Shown here piece after piece: positions 9,328 to 17,656 of a stretch of DNA of 64,000 nt. The notes beneath the pieces were generated by a model. That model ran no database searches. It was not told the DNA's origin and saw only the letters and a list, made by a program, of their open reading frames with translations. Position numbers and translations under genes: made by a program. Source of the stretch: Paenibacillus_E sp964253085 (GTDB lineage: Bacteria > Bacillota > Bacilli > Paenibacillales > NBRC-103111). Each line of letters starts with the position of its first letter. Within the stretch, counting starts at the first letter, position 1. The DNA lies in the NCBI RefSeq assembly GCF_964253085.1, contig NZ_CAXUQH020000001.1, forward strand, positions 1,550,001 to 1,614,000. The letters run 5' to 3'.

Positions 9328-10164
9328 GTGAAGAGGCTAGCAAACATCGTAACGATGATCGTCATGATCGTGATTGCTCTGATTTCTGTCGCTCCTATCC
9401 TATGGATGGTTACTGGGGCTTTTCGACCCTATCAGGAGCTTTTCAAATATACATCGCTGAATATTCACTTACTAGTTCCCGTAGAATGGACGTGGAAGAA
9501 CTTTCATAATGTCATTTTCAATGCGCGTAATCCGTTCTTACGCTATATCTGGAATACATTGTTCGTGGCTTCGATCGTAACGATGCTGGTCCTGATCATT
9601 AATTCGATGGCGGCATTTGCGTTTGCGAAGCTCAGATTTCCCTTCAAAACGGTCGTATTTGCCTTATTCATGTCAGCGATGATCATCCCAGGTGAAGTAA
9701 CACTCGTGCCTAACTATTTGCTGATGCACGATTTGGGCTGGCTCAATTCGTATAAAGCACTTATTATTCCTTCGATGTTGTCCGTGTTCGGCATCTTTAT
9801 GCTGCGGCAATTTTTCGCCGAGGTTCCGAACGAAATGATGGAGGCCGCACGAATTGACGGAGCGAGCTTGCCGCGTACTTTTGTAGCGATCGTGCTTCCG
9901 GCGGCTGTGCCTGCGCTAATTACGCTCGGACTGATGACTTTCCTAGGTAACTGGGACTCTTATCTGTGGCCGCTCATTGTGATCAATGATCAGAAAATGC
10001 AGATGATCCAAGTCGGGATCTCCACGTTTTCCTCGAATGAGGGGACGGATTGGTCTAAGGTATTGGCGGCGAATACGCTATCTACCGTGCCGATTCTCCT
10101 ACTGTTTCTATTTTTGCAGCGGTACTATATTCAAGGGATTACGATGTCGGGCATTAAGGGTTAG
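9328..10164 (+). CDS. Sugar ABC transporter permease (MalG-like)
   Basis: Second membrane subunit of the fructan-locus importer, 278 aa. The start is GTG, supported by GAGGAGGG seven bases upstream. The EAA loop reads MEAARIDGASLPRTF near residue 180, and the C-terminus GITMSGIKG is typical of MalG-type permeases. Confidence 0.92.
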   Translation: MKRLANIVTMIVMIVIALISVAPILWMVTGAFRPYQELFKYTSLNIHLLVPVEWTWKNFHNVIFNARNPFLRYIWNTLFVASIVTMLVLIINSMAAFAFAKLRFPFKTVVFALFMSAMIIPGEVTLVPNYLLMHDLGWLNSYKALIIPSMLSVFGIFMLRQFFAEVPNEMMEAARIDGASLPRTFVAIVLPAAVPALITLGLMTFLGNWDSYLWPLIVINDQKMQMIQVGISTFSSNEGTDWSKVLAANTLSTVPILLLFLFLQRYYIQGITMSGIKG

Positions 10165-10187
10165 GGAAAAAGAAAGGGGCGTATGGC

Positions 10188-10784
10188 ATGAACTATGATG
10201 TAGTTGCGCTTGGGGAGTGCTTAATTGATTTCACGCCGTATGGTCGATCCGAAGCGGGACAGCCGTTGTATGAGCGCAATCCGGGGGGAGCGCCCGTGAA
10301 TGTGGTAGCCGCGTTGGCGAAGCTCGGCAAGAAAACGGGATTCATCGGGATTAAGCCTCGCAGATGTGGTAAAGGTTTCTGAAGGAGGAGCTAATCTTCT
10401 TGACGGCGGAGCAGGATTTAGAAAAGGCAGCGAGAAAACTAGTTGAACAATATAGGATTACCTTGCTATTGGCCACTGCAGGAGGGGCTGGTTCTTTTTA
10501 TCAGATGAAGGATTGGTGGGGCAAGATGGAGAGCTTCCCCGTTCGTACGAAAGATACGACTGGTGCTGGTGATGCGTTTTTCGGGGCATTGTTATATGGC
10601 GTGTTGGAGAAGGGGAAGGCGTTGCCCGTTGTGGGACGAAGAGGAGCTTCGGTTGCCATTGCGCTTTGCGAATGCAGCGGGAGCTCTGGCGACGACTCGG
10701 AAAGGTGCGATTCCGTCGCTGGGTACATTGGAGGAGATTCGCGCATTGATGCGAGATGGAGAGAGGGAGGATGAGCGAGGATGA
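10188..10784 (+). pseudogene. Decayed PfkB-family fructokinase gene
   Basis: Remnant of a cytoplasmic fructokinase (fructose to fructose-6-phosphate). The intact start reads MNYDVVALGECLIDFTP with GGAPVNVVAALAKLG, as in ScrK-type kinases. After GFIG the frame jumps directly to a segment that normally lies ~120 residues later (ADVVKVSE), so a large internal deletion is inferred. One extra G after the SE codons (near 10383) breaks the frame before EELIFLTAEQDLEKA. The catalytic GAGDAF motif is present near 10562, and another shift near 10630 moves the C-terminal RFANAAGALATTRKGA into a third frame. At least three lesions make a functional product impossible. The last frame ends in an ATGA overlap with the next gene, a relic of translational coupling. 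Confidence 0.88.
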
Positions 10785-12280
10785 GTCAGCGGGTAGAAAT
10801 GGAAAGACATCAGCTTCACATGGAACGTGTGGAACAAGCGAATCAAGCGTTAAACAAAGCTGCCGAGTTAGCTACGGAGGATAGATTCAGGCTAGGCTAT
10901 CACCTCATGCCACAAGCAGGCTGGATGAATGATCCGAATGGGCTTATTTATTGGAACGAGGAATTCCATGTGTTTTATCAGCATTATCCATATGAGCCGA
11001 AGTGGGGGCCGATGCATTGGGGGCATGCCAAAAGCAAGGATTTGGTGCACTGGGAGCACCTGCCCATCGCGTTGGCGCCTTCCGAAGATTATGATAGCGG
11101 GGAAACAGGTGGTTATGGCTGTTGGTCCGGCAGTGCAGTCGATGATAACGGCGTTCTGACATTGGTCTATACGGGGCATGTAGATGGACGTACGCCGGTG
11201 GAGGTTCAGTGTCTCGCGACCAGCACGGACGGGGTTACTTTTACCAAATCGGGGGCTAATCCTGTTATTGGTGACGCTCCGGAGGAAGGTGGGTTCGGCT
11301 TCCGCGATCCGAAGGTTTGGCAGCATGACGGTCAGTGGTACATGGTTGTTGGTTATGGAAAGGATGGCTTGGGCAAAGCGCTGATGTACACGTCATCTGA
11401 TTTGCTCACATGGCGCTATCTCGGGATTGCAGCAGAGAGTAACGGCATGATGGGCGATATGTGGGAGTGTCCTGATTTATTTCCACTAGGTGATGGGGAT
11501 GACTATGTGCTCATTATTTCCCCGATGAACATGGGAGCTACAAAAACGATGTATCTCACTGGCAAATTAAACTATGAAACAGGAAAATTCGATTACCGTG
11601 ATGCCGAACGATTGGATTATGGGTTCGATTTCTATGCGCCGCAAACGTTGGTGGACGGACAGGGACGGCGCATCCTGATGGGATGGATGAACATTTGGGG
11701 CGCTCAAATGCCGGAGCAAGTAGATGGCTGGATGGGGGCTTTTACCTTGCCGCGCGAGTTGACACTGGCAGAGGATGGCACGTTGCGGATGCAGCCTGTG
11801 GCGGAACTGGCAGTGCTGCGGAAGGGCAGGGTGTTCGTCGATCGACAGGTGATACCAGCTGACTCGACCGTTTCATTGGAAACTGTTCAAAGCGACCAGC
11901 TAGAGCTGATTGCCGTGTTTAACACGAAGGAATCTGACGTGGAGACAGTGTTTGGACTTCTCGTTCGTTGCTCAGAGGATGGCTCTGCGTACACGGAAGT
12001 TGCGTACTCGGTCGCGGAGCAGACACTCCGCGTTGATCGTACGCACGCGGGTTCAGGTGAAGCTGGTGTGAGCGAAGTACAGGTGGAACCGATGGAGGAT
12101 GGGAACATCAAGCTGCATCTGTTCGTGGATCGATCTTCGTTGGAGCTGTTCGCGAATAACGGGGTGAAAACGATAACGAATCGGATATATCCGAATGGTG
12201 ACAGTCTGGGGATTAAGCTTTTTGCTAGGCATGGAGAAGCTTGTTTGGAAAGCTTGGACGTATGGGAGTTGTCGTTGTAG
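10781..12280 (+). CDS. Cytoplasmic GH32 sucrose-6-phosphate hydrolase/beta-fructosidase
   Basis: Cleaves imported sucrose or fructo-oligosaccharides, possibly phosphorylated, inside the cell (499 aa, no signal peptide). Nucleophile Asp51 in GWMNDPNG, Asp176 in FRDPK, acid/base Glu229 in MWECPD, then a C-terminal beta-sandwich with the family motif SSLELFANNG. The start codon overlaps the stop of the decayed fructokinase (ATGA). It is the intracellular partner of the exported GH32 at 6504. Phosphorylated versus free substrate cannot be told from sequence; the ABC importer in the same operon argues for unphosphorylated oligosaccharides. Confidence 0.92.
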   Translation: MSQRVEMERHQLHMERVEQANQALNKAAELATEDRFRLGYHLMPQAGWMNDPNGLIYWNEEFHVFYQHYPYEPKWGPMHWGHAKSKDLVHWEHLPIALAPSEDYDSGETGGYGCWSGSAVDDNGVLTLVYTGHVDGRTPVEVQCLATSTDGVTFTKSGANPVIGDAPEEGGFGFRDPKVWQHDGQWYMVVGYGKDGLGKALMYTSSDLLTWRYLGIAAESNGMMGDMWECPDLFPLGDGDDYVLIISPMNMGATKTMYLTGKLNYETGKFDYRDAERLDYGFDFYAPQTLVDGQGRRILMGWMNIWGAQMPEQVDGWMGAFTLPRELTLAEDGTLRMQPVAELAVLRKGRVFVDRQVIPADSTVSLETVQSDQLELIAVFNTKESDVETVFGLLVRCSEDGSAYTEVAYSVAEQTLRVDRTHAGSGEAGVSEVQVEPMEDGNIKLHLFVDRSSLELFANNGVKTITNRIYPNGDSLGIKLFARHGEACLESLDVWELSL

Positions 12281-12331
12281 ATCGAACAGGATAACCAATT
12301 TTAAACAGGTCGAGCATTTCTCAAAGCCAGG

Positions 12332-12356
12332 TGGTATAATAGGTTAAACGTTTCAA
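12332..12356 (+). promoter_or_regulatory. Extended -10 promoter with LacI-like operator
   Basis: TGGTATAAT (12332-12340) is a perfect extended -10. Immediately after it, at the expected transcription start, lies TTAAACGTTTCAA (12344-12356), centred on the palindrome AAACGTTT with a central CG, as in LacI/GalR-family operators. It is a poor match to the CcpA cre consensus at the outer positions. A repressor here would block the GH88 gene. Confidence 0.5.
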
Positions 12357-12380
12357 CAAACCTGGTGAGGAGTGTCTCAG

Positions 12381-13508
12381 ATGACCATTCAGAAAGATTG
12401 GGCTCAAGAAGCTTGGGCACAAACAATAGCAAAAGTAGGCAAAACCAGCAAGCGAATTGGTGACGGGTTTCCACATGCAAGTGTGGGCGGAGAATACAAG
12501 CTGGAGCCTGCCTATTGGTGGACAGCCGGCTTCTGGCCTGGGTTGCTGTGGCTTTTATATCGTGATACGAAGGATGAAGGACTGAAGCAGCTGGCTGAGT
12601 CTTGCGAGCAACAATTGGATCAAGTCGTAACTGATTACTATCGTCTGGATCATGATATCGGATTCATGTGGACCCTGACGAGTGTTGCACGATACAAGCT
12701 AACTGGTGCAGATGATTCAAAGCGCCGCGCTTTGCTCGCGGCGAATCTGCTGGCTGCGCGTTTCAACGTGAAGGGCAGCTACATTCGCGCGTGGAACCCT
12801 TGGCGCGAAGGGGAAGACAATGCAGGCTGGGCCATTATCGACTGCATGATGAACCTGCCGTTGCTGCACTGGGCTACGCTGACTACAGGCGACCCGCGAT
12901 TCAAAGAAATCGCGGTAAGACATGCGGATATGGCGGTTGATCACTTTATTCGTCCCGATGGATCGGTGAATCATATCGTGATTTTTGATCCGGCCACCGG
13001 TGAGAAGCTTTCCGTGAACGGTGGGCAAGGCTTTGCGCCGGAATCGGCCTGGTCGCGTGGAACCGCGTGGGCGATTTACGGTATGAGCCTCAGCTACAAG
13101 TACACGGGCGATGAGAAATATTTGCATGCGGCCAAGCGTGCTGCGCATTTCTTCCTGGCGAACCTGCCGGAAGATCATGTGCCACATTGGGATTTCCGCT
13201 TGCCCGATGGCATTCCGGCGTACCGCGACTCCTCTGCGGGCGCGTGTGCGGCTTGCGGTTTGCTCCTGATCGCGGAGCAAGTGAGCAGCCAAGAGGCATC
13301 CCTCTACCGCGAAGCGGGGGAGCGCATCTTGCACTCGCTGTACACGAACTACGGTGCGTGGGATTCCGAAACCGAAGAAGGGTTAGTCACCCATGGTACA
13401 AGCCATTATCCTGAGGGGAAAAACATCGACGTACCGCTTATCTACGGCGACTACTATTTTGTAGAGGGTCTTTCCCGATTGCTAGGGCATGGCGAGTTGT
13501 TCTGGTAG
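12381..13508 (+). CDS. GH88-family unsaturated glucuronyl hydrolase
   Basis: Cytoplasmic enzyme that hydrates and removes an unsaturated uronic acid from the non-reducing end of lyase-generated oligosaccharides (about 375 aa, (alpha/alpha)6 barrel). Asp92 in HDIGFM and Asp154 in AIIDCMMN match the two catalytic aspartates of Bacillus UGL. The C-terminal DSSAGACAACGL segment is also typical. A GTG at 12372 is in frame, but GGTGAGG is correctly spaced only for the ATG at 12381. It is monocistronic: own promoter/operator upstream, terminator downstream. Its substrate may be glycosaminoglycan, xanthan or pectin fragments; no lyase is encoded nearby. Confidence 0.88.
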   Translation: MTIQKDWAQEAWAQTIAKVGKTSKRIGDGFPHASVGGEYKLEPAYWWTAGFWPGLLWLLYRDTKDEGLKQLAESCEQQLDQVVTDYYRLDHDIGFMWTLTSVARYKLTGADDSKRRALLAANLLAARFNVKGSYIRAWNPWREGEDNAGWAIIDCMMNLPLLHWATLTTGDPRFKEIAVRHADMAVDHFIRPDGSVNHIVIFDPATGEKLSVNGGQGFAPESAWSRGTAWAIYGMSLSYKYTGDEKYLHAAKRAAHFFLANLPEDHVPHWDFRLPDGIPAYRDSSAGACAACGLLLIAEQVSSQEASLYREAGERILHSLYTNYGAWDSETEEGLVTHGTSHYPEGKNIDVPLIYGDYYFVEGLSRLLGHGELFW

Positions 13509-13526
13509 GGTTTGGTTAAATTGATA

Positions 13527-13576
13527 AAAGAGTTGTCTTTCAGTAGCTATAGCTGCTGGAGGACAGCTCTTTTTTG
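13527..13576 (+). terminator. Terminator of the GH88 gene
   Basis: Long imperfect hairpin whose lower arms are AAGAG and CTCTT, with TGTC/GACA and AGCTATAGCT inside, followed by TTTTTT. Confidence 0.85.
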
Positions 13577-13607
13577 CGTTTATGCGTCGCGCTCCAGCAC
13601 TCCGGCA

Positions 13608-13740
13608 AGAATAACTGGATTTCCTACATCTAATTTCGCGCCAAACACGCTTTTGAAGCGAATAGCTGTATTTCCTCCAGTTAATTCGAGCCGATCCGCC
13701 CGAAACTATCGATTTGGGCGAAATTAGCTACATAATTTCT
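13608..13740 (+). repeat. Dispersed intergenic repeat units
   Basis: Two direct units, AACTGGATTTCCTACATCTA at 13611 and AGCTGTATTTCCTCCAGTTA at 13661, lie 50 nt apart. Each has short inverted ends around a 5-nt centre. The 13509-13987 interval otherwise holds the GH88 terminator and the regulatory site at 13897, and no ORF I would defend. Confidence 0.55.
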
Positions 13741-13896
13741 TTCTAGTTTCAATAAACAGATGAATCAGCCAGAATTAGACAATTTCCATTTATTTTCCAC
13801 TATGAGGCGGGGGGATCGGAGAGAGTGATGGCATTTTGGTAATGGAGGGGAGTGTTAAGGTGTTGCTCCCCTTCCTCCACAAAAAGACTTTTACTA

Positions 13897-13949
13897 CAGT
13901 AAATCGACATCCGCCCTCATTGTTGGTCCCATGCCCTGAAACCTATAAT
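13897..13949 (+). promoter_or_regulatory. Bipartite activator site plus -10 box of the xylan transporter operon
   Basis: CAGTAAAT (13897-13904), ten bases, then CCTCATTG (13915-13922). A TATAAT box follows at 13944-13949, so the right half-site covers the -35 position. The same bipartite site with the same 10-nt gap occurs at 24301 and 27354. It is interpreted as the operator of the AraC-type regulator at 26222. Confidence 0.6.
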
Positions 13950-13987
13950 TAACACATAAGACAAATAGATAGTGTAGGTGAGAGCAG

Positions 13988-14947
13988 ATGAAATCCGCTA
14001 CTGTAAATGAGGTTGTCCAGCGGTCAACCGGTGCAACGAAGAAGAAAGGTTGGTGGAAATACGTTCTGCAGCATCGCGCATTTTATATCATGCTGATTCC
14101 TGGGCTGCTGTATTTCCTCGTGTTCAAGTATGTACCCCTATTGGCGAGCTTCATCGCCTTTCAGGACTACAACATTTTTAAAGGCTTCACAGGAAGTGAA
14201 TGGGTTGGGTTCAAATGGTTCCAGCAACTATTCACGTACGACAAGTTCGGACGGCTGCTCCGAAATACGCTGTTAATCAGCTTATATCAAATTGTGTTCG
14301 CCTTCCCGTTGCCGATCCTACTGGCGATCATGCTCAATGAAGTGCGATCGATGGCCTTCAAGCGAATCACCCAAACCGTGCTGTATTTACCGCACTTTTT
14401 ATCCTGGACGATCGTGTTCGGACTCACGTATATGTTGCTGTCACCGACACAGGGACTAATAAATCACGTCATTTCATCCTTCGGTGGTGATACCGTTGCT
14501 TATCTCCAGAAACCGGAATACTTCCGCTCTATCATTATTTTTTCGGGCATCTGGAAGGAAATGGGCTGGAACGCCATCATTTTCATCGCTGCGCTTGCGG
14601 GCATTAACCCTTCCTTATATGAAGCAGCGAGGATGGATGGGGCGAATCGTTGGAAGCAGTTCTTACATATCTCGATACCGGGCTTGCTGCCGGCCATCAT
14701 GATCCTTTTGATGTTAAAAATGGGACATATCATGGATTCGGGCTTCGAGCAAATCTATCAGTTTCTAAATCCGGCCACGTTTGAGACGGGGGATGTATTG
14801 GATACCTACACCTATCGAGCGGGCATTCTGCAAGGTCAGTACAGCATAACGACAGCCATCGGATTGTTCAAATCGGTTATTGGTTTTATCTTACTCGTTA
14901 TTGCCAACCGTGTGAGTAAATGGACAACCGGTGAAGGGCTATATTAA
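13988..14947 (+). CDS. Polysaccharide-type ABC transporter permease (LplB-like)
   Basis: Integral membrane permease, 319 aa, six helices. The N-terminus KGWWKYVLQHRAFYIMLIPG and the EAA loop YEAARMDGANRWKQF belong to the LplB/YtcP-type branch used for larger oligosaccharides in Paenibacillus. First gene of the xylan-locus transporter operon; the partner permease starts 15 nt after its stop. As in the other loci, the ATPase is not encoded here. Confidence 0.92.
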   Translation: MKSATVNEVVQRSTGATKKKGWWKYVLQHRAFYIMLIPGLLYFLVFKYVPLLASFIAFQDYNIFKGFTGSEWVGFKWFQQLFTYDKFGRLLRNTLLISLYQIVFAFPLPILLAIMLNEVRSMAFKRITQTVLYLPHFLSWTIVFGLTYMLLSPTQGLINHVISSFGGDTVAYLQKPEYFRSIIIFSGIWKEMGWNAIIFIAALAGINPSLYEAARMDGANRWKQFLHISIPGLLPAIMILLMLKMGHIMDSGFEQIYQFLNPATFETGDVLDTYTYRAGILQGQYSITTAIGLFKSVIGFILLVIANRVSKWTTGEGLY

Positions 14948-14962
14948 AGGGGCGACACGACG

Positions 14963-15844
14963 ATGAAAATTAGACGAACACCAGGTGAAATCGCTTTTGA
15001 TACAGCGAATGCACTTCTCTTACTGCTCTTCTGTGCGGCAGTTGCTATCCCATTGATGAATGTCATTGCCGGCTCACTCAGCTCCAATGAAGCGATTATC
15101 CATTCCGAAGTATCACTTTGGCCTGTAGGTTTTAATCTTCACAACTATGACTTTGTCATCCGCAATGCGGTGTTCTGGAGGTCGTTTGGGGTCACAATTC
15201 AGATCGTTTTGATTGGCACGGCAATCAACATGGCACTTACGATTCTTACTTCCTATCCGCTATCCAAAGGGTGGCTAGGCGGCCGCAAGGCGATTCTACT
15301 CTTCATCATATTCACGATGATTTTTCAGGCACCGATGGTACCGATGTACATTTTGATCAAAAGCCTAGGCCTGCTCAATAGTATCTGGTCACTGATTATC
15401 CCAGGTGCGCTGAGCGCGTTTAATATGATGCTGTGCATCACCTTCATGAGGTCGATTCCGGAGGAGCTTTTTGAAGCAGCCCGGGTGGATGGCATGTCTG
15501 AATACAACATTGTGTGGCGTATCGTGGCGCCATTATCCATGCCGATCAACGTCACGCTGATTTTATTCTACGCGGTGGGGCATTGGAACAACTATTTGGG
15601 CCCGCTTTTGTACATCACCGATCGAGAACTGCAGCCTTTGCAATTGTATCTGTATAAGCTCATTTCACAATTCGATATGGATTCTGCCGGAGGTCAATCG
15701 ATTTTGGAACTTTCCACGGCAGTAACCCCACAAGGATTGCAAATGGCGACAATTGTCATTGCCACGCTTCCAATTATTATCGTATATCCATTTTTGCAAA
15801 AGCATTTCATCAAAGGTGCACTGTTGGGTTCAGTTAAGGAATAA
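14963..15844 (+). CDS. Polysaccharide-type ABC transporter permease (LplC-like)
   Basis: Second permease, 293 aa, six helices. The start has GGGGCGAC upstream. The N-terminal TPGEIAFDTANALLL, the EAA loop FEAARVDGMSEYNIV and the C-terminal KHFIKGALLGSVKE are characteristic of the LplC branch. It pairs with 13988 and the binding protein at 15979. Confidence 0.92.
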   Translation: MKIRRTPGEIAFDTANALLLLLFCAAVAIPLMNVIAGSLSSNEAIIHSEVSLWPVGFNLHNYDFVIRNAVFWRSFGVTIQIVLIGTAINMALTILTSYPLSKGWLGGRKAILLFIIFTMIFQAPMVPMYILIKSLGLLNSIWSLIIPGALSAFNMMLCITFMRSIPEELFEAARVDGMSEYNIVWRIVAPLSMPINVTLILFYAVGHWNNYLGPLLYITDRELQPLQLYLYKLISQFDMDSAGGQSILELSTAVTPQGLQMATIVIATLPIIIVYPFLQKHFIKGALLGSVKE

Positions 15845-15947
15845 GGTTAGGTGAAAATTAGTCTCGACTTGACTCGATTAAGGAGGTGGTGCGACGTATT
15901 CCACGCATGCCAGAAATGTCCAGATGTATATAAGAAACGAACTAAAC

Positions 15948-15953
15948 TATAAT
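15948..15953 (+). promoter_or_regulatory. Possible -10 box of the binding-protein gene
   Basis: TATAAT followed by TAAG, 25 nt upstream of the binding-protein ATG; the context resembles the -10 at 13944. No clear -35 and no copy of the bipartite site, so read-through from the permeases may be the main source of transcript. Confidence 0.3.
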
Positions 15954-15978
15954 TAAGAAACTAGGGAGGGTCTACTCG

Positions 15979-17547
15979 ATGAAAGTAAATATGAAACAAA
16001 TGGTGACGCTTGTATGTATGGTATGTCTTGCAGGTGCAACAGTTGCCTGTTCTTCAAATAAGGGCTCCACGGCAACAACGACACAACCTTCCGTGACACC
16101 TGCGGCAAGTCAGAGCACAACACCGGCTGCACCAGAGAAAATTAGCATATTCGTCTCCAATAACGCCCAACAGATTCCAGCAGGGAAGTCGATGGAACTG
16201 GCCACAGTTAAATATCTCGCTCAAAAAACAAATACAGATCTAAACATCACCTTCCTCCCGCATGAAAACTACATGGATCAGCTGAAATTGAAGTTCGCAT
16301 CTGGCGATATTCCTAACGTTCATATGGTTTGGGGTATTGAGACCTCTGATCTTGTTATCAATGGTTTAGCAATGGATTTGAAGCCATTAATCGATAAATA
16401 CGGTCCAAATTTGAAGAAAAACATTCCGCAATCCGCTTGGGACGCGGTTACACTGAATGGCAAAATCCTCGCTATCCCACAACTCGCGCAAGGGAATGCA
16501 CCAGCAGAACGTGTCATCTATGTACGTAAGGATTGGATGGATAAGCTAGGCATTAAGGAGCCGAAGACATCTGCTGAATTCCTGGATATGCTGCGTGCTT
16601 TCCGTGATAAAGATCCGAATGGAAACGGTAAGAAGGATGAAATTCCTTTCGCTTCCCGTGAGAAATTCGAATGGGCTGATAACATTTTCGGCATGTATGG
16701 GGTGAATCTGGACTCTAACAGTCTCTACAATAACGAAGTTATGCCGGGCTATGTGAACCCGAATATGAAAAAAGCGTTGGGCATGCTGAATACAATGTAT
16801 AAAGAGAAGTTGATTGATACGGAATTCCTAACGAACACACGGGCGATTTGGGATCAAAAAATTAAGTCCGACCTCGTAGGTTCTTGGAACCACGTCGTAT
16901 TCGGCGCATGGGATCCTTGGCAAAAGGAACTTAGCAAATTGCTTCCTGATAAAAAGCCTAACGTACTCGGCATTCCGACACCAAGAGGTGAAGGCTATGA
17001 TGGGAAATTGGGACGCGTTGAGAAACCAGTATTGAAAACGTTTGTCGTGCACAAAGATACGAAAAACCCTGAAGCTGTTGTGAAAATGTTCGATTGGCTC
17101 GTTTCGGAAGAAGGGCAATTATTCACGGAGCTTGGTATTGAAGGGCAATCCTTCACCAAAGAGGGCACAACACTTAAGTACAATGCAGACAAAGATCCTG
17201 ATTTGAAATGGCGTTCCGCTGTGTTCCAAATGCATGGTTTCCATGAGCAAGCTCAGAAAGTATTGATCAATAACGATGAAGCTTACAACAAGCTGATTCA
17301 GACGATCGAAACGTCCCGTAAAGAAGGTATTCCGAATCCAACTGCAGGTATGCCGCCTTCCGAAACGTTGACGAAGAACGCAGATCTTGGTTATAAAGGT
17401 TCCTTCCAAGAGGCAGCTGCCAAAATTATTCTCGGCGAGAAGCCGCTGGACTACTTTGATGAGTATGTAGCGAACTGGAAGAAACAAGGTGGAGACAAAG
17501 CGATTAAGGAATTGACTGACTGGTATAACGCAAACCGTAAGAAGTAA
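15979..17547 (+). CDS. Extracellular solute-binding lipoprotein (LplA-like)
   Basis: Large binding lipoprotein (522 aa), the usual partner of LplB/LplC-type permeases, outside face of the membrane. The lipobox ends at Cys24 (GATVAC). A Thr/Ser/Pro-rich linker and a two-lobe fold follow; DPNGNGKKDEIPF near residue 215 is a calcium-loop-like motif common in this family. Position between the permeases and the GH10 enzyme suggests it binds xylo-oligosaccharides or aldouronates. Confidence 0.9.
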   Translation: MKVNMKQMVTLVCMVCLAGATVACSSNKGSTATTTQPSVTPAASQSTTPAAPEKISIFVSNNAQQIPAGKSMELATVKYLAQKTNTDLNITFLPHENYMDQLKLKFASGDIPNVHMVWGIETSDLVINGLAMDLKPLIDKYGPNLKKNIPQSAWDAVTLNGKILAIPQLAQGNAPAERVIYVRKDWMDKLGIKEPKTSAEFLDMLRAFRDKDPNGNGKKDEIPFASREKFEWADNIFGMYGVNLDSNSLYNNEVMPGYVNPNMKKALGMLNTMYKEKLIDTEFLTNTRAIWDQKIKSDLVGSWNHVVFGAWDPWQKELSKLLPDKKPNVLGIPTPRGEGYDGKLGRVEKPVLKTFVVHKDTKNPEAVVKMFDWLVSEEGQLFTELGIEGQSFTKEGTTLKYNADKDPDLKWRSAVFQMHGFHEQAQKVLINNDEAYNKLIQTIETSRKEGIPNPTAGMPPSETLTKNADLGYKGSFQEAAAKIILGEKPLDYFDEYVANWKKQGGDKAIKELTDWYNANRKK

Positions 17548-17559
17548 GGTAGTCGATGA

Positions 17560-17618
17560 CTATGACACATGCCCATCTGAAGCTGGTAGGATACTTGCTC
17601 AGGTGGGTCATCTTTTAT
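17560..17618 (+). terminator. Imperfect hairpin between binding protein and xylanase
   Basis: Arms containing ATGAC plus CCCATCTGA pair with TCAGGTGGG plus TCAT across a bulge; TCTTTTATT follows. Probably a partial terminator that lowers expression of the giant downstream gene. Confidence 0.45.
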
Positions 17619-17656
17619 TGATAATGGATGTGAATGAAGGAAGGATGAGATAGGTG

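Noticed and set aside
12344..12357. AAACGTTT site as a CcpA cre
   Set aside because: Only the inner bases match TGWAANCGNTNWCA; four outer positions fail, so a LacI-type operator is the better reading.
12717..13334. Minus-strand 205-codon open frame inside the GH88 gene
   Set aside because: A shadow of a GC-rich stretch; the plus strand carries the catalytic motifs and the product is Arg-rich and featureless.
13608..13740. CRISPR array
   Set aside because: Only two degenerate units per cluster, units vary, spacers are not unique 30-mers, and no cas genes are present.
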